From Micavibrio aeruginosavorus ARL-13 (lineage in GTDB: Bacteria > Pseudomonadota > Alphaproteobacteria > Micavibrionales > Micavibrionaceae): 64,000 nucleotides of DNA. Positions 1 to 9,826 of this stretch are shown piece after piece. The DNA is taken from contig NC_016026.1 in NCBI RefSeq assembly GCF_000226315.1, forward strand, positions 1,426,001-1,490,000, in the 5' to 3' direction. Both the position numbers and the translations under genes were made by a program. The notes beneath the pieces are model-generated. The model was given only the letters and a program-made list of their open reading frames with translations. It had not been told where the DNA came from and made no database searches. The first letter of the stretch is position 1; every line of letters starts with the position of its first letter.

Positions 1-635
1 GCCAGAATCGGGTCGAATCTGCGGACATTTTCATCCAATGATTCGATATCCTTAGAGGGAATATAGGGCGGATTCGACACAATCAGGTCAAAACGATCAT
101 CAATTCCATCGGCCCAGCGCGTGTGCACCACCTGAATCCGGTCCGCCACCCCATTATTCGCAGCATTCAACCGGGCCGTATCCACCGCCCCGATGGCCAA
201 ATCGGTCGCAATCCCGGCCGCGCCCGGCCATTCGGCCAGCAATGTGATGATAATACACCCGGTTCCCGTACCGATATCCAGAATCCGCTTTGGCGGCTCC
301 TGCCCCTTGAAACATTCCAGCGCGGCCTCAATCAATGTTTCGGTATCGGCGCGCGGGTCCAGCGTATCCGGCGACAGGACAAAATCCCGCCCCCAAAATT
401 CACGACTGCCCAGAATCCGGGATGGCGGTTCCCCCGCCAGACGACGGGCGACCATAGCCTCCAACCGATCCAGATCAGCCTGTGGATAAGTCTGTGCAGA
501 ACCTGTGATCAAATCCGCATCCGACACCCCCAGCGCCGCCTTGACCAGAATACGCGCCTCCAACCCCGGGTTTTCAACCCCGGCGGCCCGGAAACGGGTC
601 TGGATATCTTTGTAGAGAGGAACTAGCGTTTGCAT
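1..635 (-). CDS. prmC: PrmC, peptide chain release factor N5-glutamine methyltransferase (3' end cut by window edge)
   Basis: PrmC/HemK methylates the glutamine of the GGQ motif in release factors, using S-adenosylmethionine in the cytoplasm. I translated it by hand from an ATG at 633-635. About 211 codons are visible, and the C-terminus lies beyond base 1. An N-terminal helical region (residues 1-90) precedes the Rossmann methyltransferase fold. The SAM-binding loop DIGTGTG is at residues 120-126 and the glutamine-binding NPPY motif at 188-191. The start overlaps the stop of the upstream small gene by 13 bases, which suggests translational coupling. Its substrate gene prfA lies just upstream on the same strand, as in many alphaproteobacteria. 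Confidence 0.95.
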   Translation of the reverse strand, partial: MQTLVPLYKDIQTRFRAAGVENPGLEARILVKAALGVSDADLITGSAQTYPQADLDRLEAMVARRLAGEPPSRILGSREFWGRDFVLSPDTLDPRADTETLIEAALECFKGQEPPKRILDIGTGTGCIIITLLAEWPGAAGIATDLAIGAVDTARLNAANNGVADRIQVVHTRWADGIDDRFDLIVSNPPYIPSKDIESLDENVRRFDPIL

Positions 636-1192
636 TCACATTCGCATTTACAACGATGTGGCGGCGGTGGCGGTGCCTTGGGCGGCGTCCGGGGCCGGCC
701 CGTCGCCCGGATAAGCTTACCTCTGGCATCATTTTCGGCGTCTTCGCGCGAAATGGGACGCCAGTCAAAAACCCGCCCCGCACCATAAGTCGCCGCCGCG
801 AGTAGAAACAACCAGACAGCAGGCTCCTTCTCACGCTCTGGCAAGGAATACAGCCCCACAGAAGCCACCGCTGCGAAAACCACACTGGCAACCACAGTTT
901 TCAAACGGCGCTTCTTGCTCCTGACCGCGCGGCCAAAACGGTCGCTCAGGTCGTGTTCAGAATACCCTGCCGCCTCAAGAAGCGCGGGCTCACACCCCAG
1001 CGCGCTGGCTGTATCCTTGAGCAAGGCTTTGCGGTGCAGTTGTTCCGGCGTATCCGGCTTAATATGGACGATGATGCAATCTTCAGCCGGGGGGGCGATT
1101 TCGACCTGAATGGTTGGCAAAACCCCCGGGTTCCCGCCCGTTTTGCGGGCTGGTTCGTCCAGTTTGGTGGGCTTGTTTTGCTTATCCGTCAT
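623..1192 (-). CDS. Hypothetical two-TM membrane protein with Cys-rich tail
   Basis: This 189-residue protein sits between prfA and prmC. I do not recognise a family. The first 95 residues are polar and probably cytoplasmic. A basic stretch (RSKKRRLK) precedes two hydrophobic segments at about 98-115 and 125-142, suggesting a hairpin membrane anchor. The C-terminus is proline-rich (PPKAPPPPPH) and ends in an alternating Cys tail, CKCECECKR, that could bind metal. Its last 13 bases overlap the prmC start, so it is probably co-transcribed with prfA and prmC. The function is unknown. Confidence 0.7.
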   Translation of the reverse strand: MTDKQNKPTKLDEPARKTGGNPGVLPTIQVEIAPPAEDCIIVHIKPDTPEQLHRKALLKDTASALGCEPALLEAAGYSEHDLSDRFGRAVRSKKRRLKTVVASVVFAAVASVGLYSLPEREKEPAVWLFLLAAATYGAGRVFDWRPISREDAENDARGKLIRATGRPRTPPKAPPPPPHRCKCECECKR

Positions 1193-1251
1193 GACAATCC
1201 CCTGCTTCTATAGAATGGTGTTTTATAGAAAATAAAGGGGCACGCTGTCAA

Positions 1252-2313
1252 TTATTCCAGCTCCGCCAGTTTCTCCGCGTTTTCCTCGGAGATCAGGGCG
1301 TCGATGAATTTGTCGAGGTCTTTGCCGCTTAAGACATCGTCCAGCGCATACAACGTCATATTGATGCGGTGGTCGGTGACCCGACCTTGGGGGAAGTTAT
1401 AGGTGCGGATACGTTCGGACCGGTCGCCCGACCCCACCTGGGATTTCCGGTTGGCACTGCGTTCTTCGGCCTGTTTCCGCCATTGCGCTTCGTACAATTT
1501 GGACCGCAGCATTTTCATCGCCGTGTCGCGGTTCTTATGCTGGGACTTACCCTCCTGACATGCGGCCACGGTTCCGGTGGGAATATGGGTAATGCGGACC
1601 GCGCTTTCGGTCTTGTTGACGTGCTGGCCGCCCGCGCCCTGCGCCCGGTAGACGTCGATGCGCAGGTCTTTTTCATCAATGTGAATGTCGACATCTTCGG
1701 CCTCGGGCATCACGGCCACGGTGGCGGCGGATGTATGGATACGCCCCCCGGCTTCCGTCACCGGAATACGCTGGACCCGGTGGCCCCCGGATTCATATTT
1801 CAGGCGGGAAAACACATCGGACCCCTGCACCTCGACGATAATTTCCTTGTACCCGCCCAGGTCATTCTCGCTCATCTCGGCCACTTCAAAACGCCAGCCC
1901 CGTGTGGCGGCATAGCCCCGGTACATGGCAAACAGGTCGGCGGCGAACAAAGCGGCTTCGTCCCCCCCGGTCCCGGCCCGGATTTCCAGAATGGCGTTGC
2001 GGGAGTCGGCTTCGTCCTTCGGGATCAGGGCCAGTTTGACCTGTTCCTCCAAACCCGGCAGGCGGTCCTTCAGGGCGTAAAGTTCTTCCTGGGCCATTTC
2101 GGCCATGTCCTTGTCGGACAGCATGGCTTCCAGATCGGCTTTTTCCTTCAGGGCGGCGTCATAGGCATCAATCGCCTCGACCACCGGGCCGAGCTCGGCA
2201 TATTCGCGTGACAGCTTGACGTATGCTTCGCCGCTCAAATTGCCTTCCCCCATCAGGGCGGCCAGTTCGCTGTGCCGGGCCTTGATCGGGCCCATTTTGT
2301 CCTTCAGTGCCAT
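1252..2313 (-). CDS. prfA: Peptide chain release factor 1
   Basis: RF1 recognises UAA and UAG stop codons in the ribosomal A site and triggers peptidyl-tRNA hydrolysis. The 353-residue length is normal for the family. The codon-recognition tripeptide is PVT at 184-186, which is the RF1 form; RF2 has SPF. The catalytic GGQ lies at 228-230 within [10 protein letters not shown], and this glutamine is the target of PrmC, encoded downstream. The N-terminal third is the helical domain 1. The gene is on the minus strand and is followed after 59 bases by the small membrane gene and prmC. hisS, which lies nearby in some relatives, is 42 kb away here. Confidence 0.98.
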   Translation of the reverse strand: MALKDKMGPIKARHSELAALMGEGNLSGEAYVKLSREYAELGPVVEAIDAYDAALKEKADLEAMLSDKDMAEMAQEELYALKDRLPGLEEQVKLALIPKDEADSRNAILEIRAGTGGDEAALFAADLFAMYRGYAATRGWRFEVAEMSENDLGGYKEIIVEVQGSDVFSRLKYESGGHRVQRIPVTEAGGRIHTSAATVAVMPEAEDVDIHIDEKDLRIDVYRAQGAGGQHVNKTESAVRITHIPTGTVAACQEGKSQHKNRDTAMKMLRSKLYEAQWRKQAEERSANRKSQVGSGDRSERIRTYNFPQGRVTDHRINMTLYALDDVLSGKDLDKFIDALISEENAEKLAELE

Positions 2314-2448
2314 GGAATGCCTTATATATCCTTGTCTTCGGTGGCTCTTTTACCACCAAAGCCGGATTTTGCAAAAGCCCTTGCGTCTGGTTTGGGCCCC
2401 AGCTAAGACTTTCCCATATTCAAAAAACATTGAGCCGGGGGCTTGGGC

Positions 2449-3702
2449 ATGTCATTTTCTTCCATCGAAGGTGTTCACTATATCCTGGATCGCTACACCA
2501 TCCTGAACGCGATGATGGCGGATGGTGATTTCAAGGAGCGCATCACCCCGGATAGCCCCGCGCAGGACATTGCCAAGGTCGTGAAACTGGCCCGGGCCCT
2601 GTACCACCCCGACCGTCAGGCCCGCAGCGGCAAAGCCATGCAGGAAAAAGCCGAACGCGCGACCCACTTGGTCGAAGAATGCGCCCGGTTCCTGTGCGTT
2701 GCGGATATCAAACCGCTTTATGATGCCAAGCTGGCCCAGTTCCAGGTGGAAAAACCCGACCTGGTCAGCACGGATGGCACACCGATCATTGATCTGTCCG
2801 CCCCGGTGCTGGATATGGACGGCCTGCTCTCGGACGAAATCCGCGACACATCCGCGTTTGAAGACTACGTCAAAACCATGTCCGGTTATGACGAAGGCAA
2901 AACGGTCCAGATGAAAAGCCTGTATGACAGCATGCCGGATAACGCCCAAATCAAAATCGTGTATCGCGATATGCTGGGCCAAAAGCTGGCATACCTTGAC
3001 CTGCTGGAAGATGCGGCGTGGACGAAGCTGGGCTACATCAACCGGAAAAACAAAACTGACGGGCACGTTACCAGCAGCGATCTGTACGCCGCGAAGGTGG
3101 AAGAAGCCCTGCAAAACGCGGCCGCGCGGGACATTGAACCGGGCATTGACATGCGCGGTGACGCCGCACGCATCGGTCTGGCCACCCTGCCCTTGTTGCT
3201 GACCTTTAACCCGGCATCCGGCACGGCCCTGATGGACCCGGCACAGATGCAGACGATGATGCAGGATTTAAAAGACCGCGCTCGCAAGAATTTTGAAATT
3301 CGCGCCGATTACGTGCGTGATGTTGCCCGCCAGAAACAGGCCGTGATGGAAGAGCTGGTCACCCTCAGCACCGTATACCCCATCAACACGCACAAGAAGA
3401 CAAACCCGCTTTATGATTTCTACCTCGTCAGCGCGCAGGATACGAAAAACGTGATGTTCCGTCTGGAATTAAACGCCAAGACGGGGAAATCCACCGTGGC
3501 CGAAGCCTATGGTGAAACATTCACGCTGGATGATTTGAAAGCCAGCAAGCCAAGCCGCAACAGTTTTGTTGTCGAACACAACGCGGATATTTCGGACATT
3601 CTGATTGAAACAACCGCCGCGGCCGAGCGCGTGTATCAGGCGGTTAAAGACACGTTCAACAAACCGCGCAAACCCCGCGCACCGAAAGCGCCCCAGCCTT
3701 AG
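2449..3702 (+). CDS. J-domain-like protein of unknown function
   Basis: A 417-residue protein. The reading frame opens at a TTG six bases earlier, but the ATG at 2449 is better placed behind the purine-rich GAGCCGGGGG. Residues about 10-80 resemble a J domain, with HPD in LYHPDRQ near residue 50. HPD is the tripeptide that stimulates DnaK ATPase. There is no Gly/Phe region or zinc finger, so this is not a canonical DnaJ. The long C-terminal part is mostly charged and helical and matches no family I know. It ends in a Lys/Pro-rich tail (KPRKPRAPKAPQP). Its last four bases overlap the convergent gene that follows. A role as a specialised DnaK co-chaperone is inferred only. Confidence 0.75.
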   Translation: MSFSSIEGVHYILDRYTILNAMMADGDFKERITPDSPAQDIAKVVKLARALYHPDRQARSGKAMQEKAERATHLVEECARFLCVADIKPLYDAKLAQFQVEKPDLVSTDGTPIIDLSAPVLDMDGLLSDEIRDTSAFEDYVKTMSGYDEGKTVQMKSLYDSMPDNAQIKIVYRDMLGQKLAYLDLLEDAAWTKLGYINRKNKTDGHVTSSDLYAAKVEEALQNAAARDIEPGIDMRGDAARIGLATLPLLLTFNPASGTALMDPAQMQTMMQDLKDRARKNFEIRADYVRDVARQKQAVMEELVTLSTVYPINTHKKTNPLYDFYLVSAQDTKNVMFRLELNAKTGKSTVAEAYGETFTLDDLKASKPSRNSFVVEHNADISDILIETTAAAERVYQAVKDTFNKPRKPRAPKAPQP

Positions 3703-4121
3703 AATGTCAGTTTTTTTACGCCCAGCATTTCCGCACGTTCGCATCGACGGCGGTGCAGGTTGGATTGGCAATCGAAATGATAGGTTTTTTGCAAGACATC
3801 GATCCAGCCATTGATTGCCATGCGGGCCGCACGGGCATTCATATTGGATAATGCCGAAAAGTCCATCGCGCCTGTGTGCGTGACCGCGTATTGACCCTGA
3901 TCATCCAAAGTCACGTGCAATTTATTGTATGCGCGATCTTGTAAATCGCGATCAGTGAATTGAATTTCAAAATCGCGCAGTGAATTATATTCAACGCGGA
4001 ACGTATGGCGGGCCCCCACGACACCATCCAGCAACGTCACAAATTCAAGCAGACGTTTATCAATGGATGGTTTCGGATGCCCATCGGCATCAAACGCGGA
4101 TTTCGCGGACACATCACTCAT
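3699..4121 (-). CDS. Hypothetical protein, 140 residues
   Basis: A small soluble protein with no signal peptide or membrane segment. I do not recognise its family. The C-terminal region has two Cys residues within a His/Arg-rich stretch (CQSNLHRRRCERAEML), which might bind metal. The gene lies between a J-domain gene that converges on it with a four-base overlap and ispG on the same strand. The coding frame is uninterrupted and codon use matches its neighbours, so it looks real. Confidence 0.65.
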   Translation of the reverse strand: MSDVSAKSAFDADGHPKPSIDKRLLEFVTLLDGVVGARHTFRVEYNSLRDFEIQFTDRDLQDRAYNKLHVTLDDQGQYAVTHTGAMDFSALSNMNARAARMAINGWIDVLQKTYHFDCQSNLHRRRCERAEMLGVKKLTF

Positions 4122-4144
4122 GGCTCAGACTCTCTACAGCCTTC

Positions 4145-4172
4145 ATTCATTCTTATTATTATGGGAATGAAT
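4145..4172. repeat. A+T-rich inverted repeat upstream of the 140-residue gene
   Basis: ATTCATTC at 4145-4152 is mirrored by GAATGAAT at 4165-4172 around a 12-base spacer. It lies about 25 bases upstream of the minus-strand start at 4121, in the gap between that gene and ispG. It could be an operator or a weak hairpin. Nothing else supports a function. Confidence 0.35.
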
Positions 4173-4231
4173 ATAGCTGTTTTCCGGACCGGCCCGCAAG
4201 GATTTTGCGTGTTTTGGCGGTTTTACGAACC

Positions 4232-5380
4232 TTACGCCGCCTTATCCTTTGATTTGGCGTCGATTTCGGCGGCTTTTTCCTCAACCATCTTCACCAGATG
4301 GTCGACGATGCTCTCATCCCCTTCGCGCAGGCGGTGGGCGGTCTGGCCGCCAATGTAAATCTGGTGCGTGCCTTTACCGCCACCGGTTAAGCCGATATCG
4401 GTCATCAGCGCTTCACCCGGGCCGTTGACCACGCATCCGATCACGGAAATGGTCATCGGCGTGGTGATGTGGGCCAGACGGTCTTCCAATGTGGAGACGG
4501 TTTTGATCACATCAAATTGCTGGCGCGCGCAGGACGGGCACGCAATGACGTTGACGCCACGGTGGCGCAGGCCGAGGGCCTTGAGCATTTCAAACCCGAC
4601 CTTCACCTCCTCCACCGGATCGGCGGACAGGGACACGCGGATCGTATCGCCAATCCCGGCCCACAGCAGCGAGCCAATGCCGATGGATGATTTCACCGTA
4701 CCCGTGCGCAAACCGCCGGCTTCGGTAATACCCAGATGGATCGGGCAATCGGTTTGTTCGGCCAGCATTTGATACGCGGCCACGGCCATGAAGACGTCGG
4801 ACGCCTTGCAAGAAATTTTGAAATTGTGGAAGTCCAGATCCTGCAAAATCTTGATATGACGCAGGCCCGATTCAACCATCGCATCCGGGCACGGTTCGCC
4901 GTATTTTTCCAGCAGATCGCGTTCCAGCGACCCAGCATTCACGCCAATGCGGATCGAGCAATTGTAATCACGTGCGGCCTTGATCACTTCCTTCACGCGC
5001 TCTTCCGACCCGATATTGCCCGGATTGATCCGCAGGCACGCCGCGCCGTTCTGGGCCGCCTCAACCCCGCGTTTATAGTGAAAATGAATATCGGCCACGA
5101 TCGGCACGTTCACTTGCTTCACAATATCTTTCAGCGCGGCGGAGGATTCAGCATCCGGGCAGGACACGCGGACAATATCAACGCCCGCGGCTTCGCACGC
5201 CTTGATCTGCGCCACGGTTGCCGCCACATCGTGCGTCAACGTGTTGGTCATCGTCTGCACCGTAATCGGCGCGTCCCCACCCACGGGAACGTTGCCCACC
5301 ATGATCTGGCGGGATTTACGGCGCGGAATATGCCGCCATGGGCGGACATGGGTATGATCGTCGTGCGTGCTCATAGCCAT
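4232..5380 (-). CDS. ispG: 4-hydroxy-3-methylbut-2-en-1-yl diphosphate synthase
   Basis: IspG (GcpE) is the [4Fe-4S] enzyme of the MEP isoprenoid pathway that reduces 2-C-methyl-D-erythritol 2,4-cyclodiphosphate to HMBPP. At 382 residues it is full length. The TIM-barrel part occupies roughly residues 20-265. The cluster ligands are visible as CPSC (Cys281 and Cys284) and [10 protein letters not shown] (Cys316). The N-terminal 20 residues are His/Arg-rich, and a second possible start (MSTHDD) lies two codons in. In many alphaproteobacteria ispG follows rodZ; here a J-domain gene on the opposite strand separates them. Confidence 0.98.
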   Translation of the reverse strand: MAMSTHDDHTHVRPWRHIPRRKSRQIMVGNVPVGGDAPITVQTMTNTLTHDVAATVAQIKACEAAGVDIVRVSCPDAESSAALKDIVKQVNVPIVADIHFHYKRGVEAAQNGAACLRINPGNIGSEERVKEVIKAARDYNCSIRIGVNAGSLERDLLEKYGEPCPDAMVESGLRHIKILQDLDFHNFKISCKASDVFMAVAAYQMLAEQTDCPIHLGITEAGGLRTGTVKSSIGIGSLLWAGIGDTIRVSLSADPVEEVKVGFEMLKALGLRHRGVNVIACPSCARQQFDVIKTVSTLEDRLAHITTPMTISVIGCVVNGPGEALMTDIGLTGGGKGTHQIYIGGQTAHRLREGDESIVDHLVKMVEEKAAEIDAKSKDKAA

Positions 5381-5500
5381 TCAATGCCCCGTTTCCGGGA
5401 TTTTTTCAACGGTTTTACCTGTTTTCCTTGAAACCATCCTTTTGTTTATGTTATGTAAATAAATTGCATGGTTTACTGCGTATAAAGTGAGGAGCCCCCA

Positions 5501-6253
5501 ATGACTGCATACCAACCCGATTATTATGCCGCTCTGGGTGTTTCACGCCATGCGTCACAGGACGAAATCAAGCTGGGCTATCGCCGCGCGGCCTTTAAAA
5601 CGCACCCGGACCGTGACGGCGGAAGCGAAACACGCTTCAAATTGGTTGGTGAGGCCTATGACACATTATCCGATCGCGCCAAACGCACCGCCTATGACCA
5701 GAACAACCCGCTGGCCGGTTTGAAAACCGCGCAGCAGAACGCAGCGCCCCCGTCCGCGCAGCCAACACCAGAACCGCAAAACGACAATCTGGTCGATCGC
5801 GTGAATGCGATTGTTGATCACTGGAATGATTATCTGGATACGCTGGAAAATCTGGGGTCCTTGCGCAAAACCGCCAATCTGCATTTTCAAAAGACGCATG
5901 CCGATTTGTTTATGCAGGGTGCCGTGTGGGACAATGACCTGATCCGCCCGCAATTCAACGCCCATGCCGACGCCGCCCGCACAACATTACGGACGCAGGC
6001 CAATGAAACACTGGATGTGGCAGTGAATAAATTTTCGTCCGAGGATCGTGGACTGGGACCCTATATCCTGGATGTGAAGCGCGTCGTGAAAACGCACACC
6101 GAAACCGGGAACATGATTAACACAGCGGGCGTGCGCGCTGCCTTTGCCGCGATTGAGGAAAAACTGGCCAAGCGTCAGGATGTAATTCAAAACACGCTGG
6201 ACGTGATCGGTGGAAAGACCACCGACCTGCGTTATAAACCGCAAACGTTATAA
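5501..6253 (+). CDS. DnaJ-family protein with N-terminal J domain
   Basis: A 250-residue protein. Residues 5-70 form a clear J domain beginning PDYYAALGV, with HPD in KTHPDRDGG. The domain ends in the usual RAYDQ-like helix (RTAYDQ). No Gly/Phe-rich segment or Cys-rich zinc domain follows. Residues about 80-100 are a Pro/Gln/Ala linker, and the rest is helical and unrecognised. A good ribosome binding site (GTGAGGAGC) precedes the ATG. It probably recruits DnaK to a specific client or site. It converges on rodZ with a six-base gap. Confidence 0.88.
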   Translation: MTAYQPDYYAALGVSRHASQDEIKLGYRRAAFKTHPDRDGGSETRFKLVGEAYDTLSDRAKRTAYDQNNPLAGLKTAQQNAAPPSAQPTPEPQNDNLVDRVNAIVDHWNDYLDTLENLGSLRKTANLHFQKTHADLFMQGAVWDNDLIRPQFNAHADAARTTLRTQANETLDVAVNKFSSEDRGLGPYILDVKRVVKTHTETGNMINTAGVRAAFAAIEEKLAKRQDVIQNTLDVIGGKTTDLRYKPQTL

Positions 6254-6259
6254 GATTAT

Positions 6260-7429
6260 TTATTCACGAAGACCGAGAGCGCGGATGGCTTCTTCATCCT
6301 CGCGCGAAGTGCTGCGAGACGGTGCCGTGCGCGCCGGAGCGGTGGCACGTTCCTCGACAGCCGGACGGTTTTTCAACGATTCCTCATCCAGCGTAATGCC
6401 GCGCAAAATATCGCCCGGACGCCCAAGGGCCGGAATGACCTCGCCATTGATGCTCAGCTCCAACCCGCCGGCATTCCCGGTGTCCAGACGCAGACCGTAA
6501 TTTTCTTCCGGCACAACGATGGTTTCCCCCGGCTTCAGAATGCGGGACACCAGCGCTTTGCCCTTCTTGTCACGGATTTCAACCCATGACCGATCCTTCA
6601 CACTGATGACAATTTGACGGCCCGGCGGTGCGGGCGGAACAGCCAAGGATTCCGTCGGTGTCGTTGCCGCAGCCACGCCCGTTGCCGGATCAACCGGCTG
6701 ACCAGGAACCGCCGACGCCGTTGCCGCAGGGTCAGTAACCGCAGCCACAGCCTCGGCCGCAGTTGCCGCAGCCGTCGCAGCATCAACCGCAACAGTTGCC
6801 GCGGTGCCATCACCCGGAACCGCCGTGGCAGCGGTAGAATCCTGCGGTGTTGCAACAGCCAAAGCCCCCGGCACCGTCGCCCCAGGCAACGAGGCCGCCG
6901 TGCTGGCCGCAACGGTTTCTTGGACCGGCGGCGGAATATCGGTTGTCGCCGTGTCGGCGCGCATTTCGACGGGAACATTCGGAATGGCGGCGATTGTCGC
7001 TTCCTTCGTTCCGGCATTCATGATGACCCAGCCACCACCAATCACGGTCATGACCAGCAAAGACGCAATCACCAGCATCGTGCCCGGCACTTTGCTGTCA
7101 GACGCCGGTGCAGGGAAATGCAATTCCGGCATTTCTTCTTTTTGTCCGACCGATTGCATCTTGAACAGCTGAACCATCTTGTCGCCGTCCAGCCCGAGAT
7201 ATTCGGAATAGGTGCGCACATAACCGATCGCGTACACGCGGCCCGGCAGTTGCGACACGTCACCACTTTCCAGTGCTTCCAATTGCGATGCGCGAATGCG
7301 CAAATAACCCGCGACCTCGTCCAGCGACTGTTCAAAATGAACGCGCGTGCGACGCAGGATCTCACCCACAGGAAGATCCGTGTAAAATTCCCAGCCTTGC
7401 TCGCCCTCGCGGCGTTGCTGCTCAGTCAT
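6260..7429 (-). CDS. rodZ: RodZ-like cell-shape protein (HTH, single TM, DUF4115)
   Basis: RodZ links the MreB cytoskeleton to the elongasome and controls rod shape. The 389-residue protein has a cytoplasmic helix-turn-helix domain at about residues 20-90 (GEILRRTRVHFEQSLDEVAG begins it). One membrane segment lies near residues 117-137. A long Ala/Thr/Pro-rich periplasmic linker follows at about 150-270. The C-terminal beta domain of the DUF4115 type contains DRSWVEIRDKKGKALVSR. The orientation is type II. Its location near ispG fits alphaproteobacterial gene order. Confidence 0.9.
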   Translation of the reverse strand: MTEQQRREGEQGWEFYTDLPVGEILRRTRVHFEQSLDEVAGYLRIRASQLEALESGDVSQLPGRVYAIGYVRTYSEYLGLDGDKMVQLFKMQSVGQKEEMPELHFPAPASDSKVPGTMLVIASLLVMTVIGGGWVIMNAGTKEATIAAIPNVPVEMRADTATTDIPPPVQETVAASTAASLPGATVPGALAVATPQDSTAATAVPGDGTAATVAVDAATAAATAAEAVAAVTDPAATASAVPGQPVDPATGVAAATTPTESLAVPPAPPGRQIVISVKDRSWVEIRDKKGKALVSRILKPGETIVVPEENYGLRLDTGNAGGLELSINGEVIPALGRPGDILRGITLDEESLKNRPAVEERATAPARTAPSRSTSREDEEAIRALGLRE

Positions 7430-7552
7430 GCGAGTGTATTAACCTTTGCTTCAGGATTGGCTTTAAAGCTCTATAATCATTACACGATATGACGGGCGGC
7501 GGAAAGGGGCTAATCCGCACGATATACGCCCGACACCATAATTTTATGTCAA

Positions 7553-8779
7553 TCAATCCAGCCCATACGCCGTATGCAGGGCGCGGATGGCCAATTCGGT
7601 GTAATCCTCGGCGATCAGAACGCTGATTTTGATTTCCGAGGTGGAGATGGCCTGGATATTAATGCCCTTCTCCGCCAGCGCCGCGAACATGGTCTGCGCC
7701 ACACCGGCGTGGCTCTTCATACCAATACCGACGACGGACACCTTGGCCACGCGGGCGTCGGTGTGGATTTTCAAATCTTTCAACGACGCAACATTTTTCA
7801 ACGTTTCCAACGCGCGGTCCAGATCGGCGCGCGTCACGGTGAACGTCATGTCGGTCAATTTGCCATCATGCGATACGTTTTGAACGATCATATCGACATT
7901 GATGTTAGCGTTGCTCAACGGACCAAAGACAGAAGCCGCAATGCCCGGAATATCCGGCACGTTGATGAGGGTGATTTTCGCTTCATCGCGGCTGTAGGTA
8001 ATGCCGTTGACGATATGCTGTTCCACGATGTCTTCCTCTCTGGTGACAAGGGTTCCGGGCAGGTCACTGCCGATCGACGGTTCAAAGGTGGACAACACCT
8101 GAACCGGAACATTCTGTTTCATCGCCATTTCGACGGAGCGTGTTTGCAACACCTTCGCCCCCAATGACGCCATTTCAACCATTTCTTCGTACGACACGCG
8201 CGCCAGTTTGCGGGCGTTGGGCACAATGCGCGGGTCGGTCGTGTAAACGCCGTTCACGTCGGTGTAAATATCGCAACGATCGGCCTTTAACGCGGCGGCC
8301 AGCGCAACGGCGGTCGTGTCCGACCCGCCACGGCCCAGCGTGGAAATGCGATTCATGGGCGTCACACCCTGAAACCCCGCCAACACGGCGACTTCGCCCG
8401 CGCTCAGGCGTTTATCAAATTCGACGGTGCGGATTTCTTCGATACGGGCCTTGCCGTGCATGTCGTTGGTGACCAGCGGCACCTGCCACCCCTGCCACGA
8501 CCGCGCCATGACGCCACGTTTTTGCAGGGCCAGCGCCATCAACCCGGCGGTAATGTTCTCACCGCTGGACACCACCGCGTCATATTCCCGTGCATCGTGC
8601 AGTGGGCTGATGCCGCGGCAAAAATCGACCAGCTGGTTCGTGACCCCCGCCATGGCGGATACAACCACCGCGACCTGATGCCCACGTGCAACCTCGGCCA
8701 CCACTTTTTCAGCGGCGTTTTCGATCTCCGGAATACCGGCGACGGAGGTTCCTCCGAATTTCAGGACAAGGCGGGCCAT
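7553..8779 (-). CDS. lysC: Aspartate kinase
   Basis: Aspartokinase phosphorylates L-aspartate, the first step toward lysine, threonine, methionine and diaminopimelate. The frame opens at a GTG at 8785, but the second in-frame start (ATG at 8777-8779) gives the standard beginning MARLVLKFGGTSVA and 408 residues. The kinase domain spans about 1-240 and contains the KFGGTS and GRGGSDTTA motifs. Two ACT domains follow from about 265 to 408 and normally bind the feedback inhibitors lysine or threonine. It is divergent from ubiG. lysA, the last enzyme of the lysine branch, is 5 kb away. Confidence 0.97.
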   Translation of the reverse strand: MARLVLKFGGTSVAGIPEIENAAEKVVAEVARGHQVAVVVSAMAGVTNQLVDFCRGISPLHDAREYDAVVSSGENITAGLMALALQKRGVMARSWQGWQVPLVTNDMHGKARIEEIRTVEFDKRLSAGEVAVLAGFQGVTPMNRISTLGRGGSDTTAVALAAALKADRCDIYTDVNGVYTTDPRIVPNARKLARVSYEEMVEMASLGAKVLQTRSVEMAMKQNVPVQVLSTFEPSIGSDLPGTLVTREEDIVEQHIVNGITYSRDEAKITLINVPDIPGIAASVFGPLSNANINVDMIVQNVSHDGKLTDMTFTVTRADLDRALETLKNVASLKDLKIHTDARVAKVSVVGIGMKSHAGVAQTMFAALAEKGINIQAISTSEIKISVLIAEDYTELAIRALHTAYGLD

Positions 8780-8873
8780 AAACACACAAAAACGGGGTAA
8801 GAATTGACTTTAACTGCATTTACCCATACTTAGAAAACAGTCAGAAATCAAAGGGAAAACAGGTTTTTCACCC

Positions 8874-9629
8874 GTGACAGCGCACAAATCCAGAACAACA
8901 GACCCGGACGAAATCCGCCATTTTGCCAAGGACTCCGCCCATTGGTGGGATGAAACCGGGCCATTTGCGCCGTTGCACCGTTTAAACCCGGTCCGGATGG
9001 GCTTTATCCGCGATGTTCTGGCCCCGGATGCGGGCGGGTCATTGCGCCCCCTCGCCGGCCTGAAAATTCTGGATATTGGTTGCGGTGGCGGACTGGTGTC
9101 CGAACCACTGGCCCGGATGGGCGCGGATGTTACGGGGCTGGATGCCGACGATGTGGCGATTGGCGTCGCCCAAACCCATGCCGAAGCGGGCGGGCTGGAT
9201 ATCCGTTATTTGAATGACAATGCCGAGGATCTGGCCGGGCGCGAACCCGGCGCGTTTGATTGCGTGGTCGCCCTCGAAATCGTCGAGCATGTCGCCGACA
9301 TTGATTTGTTTATCGCCGCCATTGCCCGACTGTGCCGTCCCGGTGGCACGGTGATCATGTCCACGCTGAACCGCACACCGAAATCCTTCGCTCTTGGCAT
9401 CGTCGCGGCGGAATATATTTTGCGGTGGGTCCCAACCGGAACGCATGATTGGAAAAAATTCGTAAAGCCCGCCGAACTGGCCGCCGCCATGCGTCGCCAT
9501 GGCCTGATCCCGGCGCGCAGCAGCGGGTTGATTTTCAACCCGCTGACCAATTCATTCAGCCTGTCCAAACGTGATCTGGACGTCAATTACCTGATGGTCG
9601 CCCACAAACCGGAGACGAAAAAGAAATGA
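8874..9629 (+). CDS. ubiG: Ubiquinone biosynthesis O-methyltransferase
   Basis: UbiG carries out both O-methylations in ubiquinone synthesis, using S-adenosylmethionine. The 251-residue protein starts at a GTG. The family signature region is seen in HWWDETGPFAPLHRLNPVR near residues 23-41. The SAM-binding loop ILDIGCGGGLVSEPLARMGA lies near residue 65. The usual C-terminal insertion (VPTGTHDWKKFVKP) is present. Its stop overlaps the next start (ATGA), so the HIG1-like gene is in the same operon. Confidence 0.97.
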   Translation: MTAHKSRTTDPDEIRHFAKDSAHWWDETGPFAPLHRLNPVRMGFIRDVLAPDAGGSLRPLAGLKILDIGCGGGLVSEPLARMGADVTGLDADDVAIGVAQTHAEAGGLDIRYLNDNAEDLAGREPGAFDCVVALEIVEHVADIDLFIAAIARLCRPGGTVIMSTLNRTPKSFALGIVAAEYILRWVPTGTHDWKKFVKPAELAAAMRRHGLIPARSSGLIFNPLTNSFSLSKRDLDVNYLMVAHKPETKKK

Positions 9630-9826
9630 ACGCGATTGCCGTTGCCCTGATGCTGGTTGCCTTGGTTGCCGTTGCGGCATCGTTATTTATCGGCGTGTTC
9701 TACATGACCCGCGGCCGCGAAGCCGATCATGCCAAAAGCAACAAGATGATGCAGATCCGGGTTTATTTGCAGGGGTTCGCGATTGCAATGTTCGTTCTGG
9801 CCATGTTGACCGGGATGAAGAATTAA
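9626..9826 (+). CDS. Small two-TM membrane protein, HIG1-domain-like
   Basis: A 66-residue protein with two hydrophobic helices at about 5-27 and 47-62. A basic, polar loop between them (TRGREADHAKSNKMMQIR) carries the Arg and Lys-Met pattern of bacterial HIG1/twin-TM proteins. Homologues in mitochondria associate with respiratory complexes. A similar role in the inner membrane is inference here, though coupling to ubiG is suggestive. Start and stop overlap both neighbours: ATGA with ubiG, and four bases convergent with the gene at 9823. Confidence 0.78.
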   Translation: MNAIAVALMLVALVAVAASLFIGVFYMTRGREADHAKSNKMMQIRVYLQGFAIAMFVLAMLTGMKN

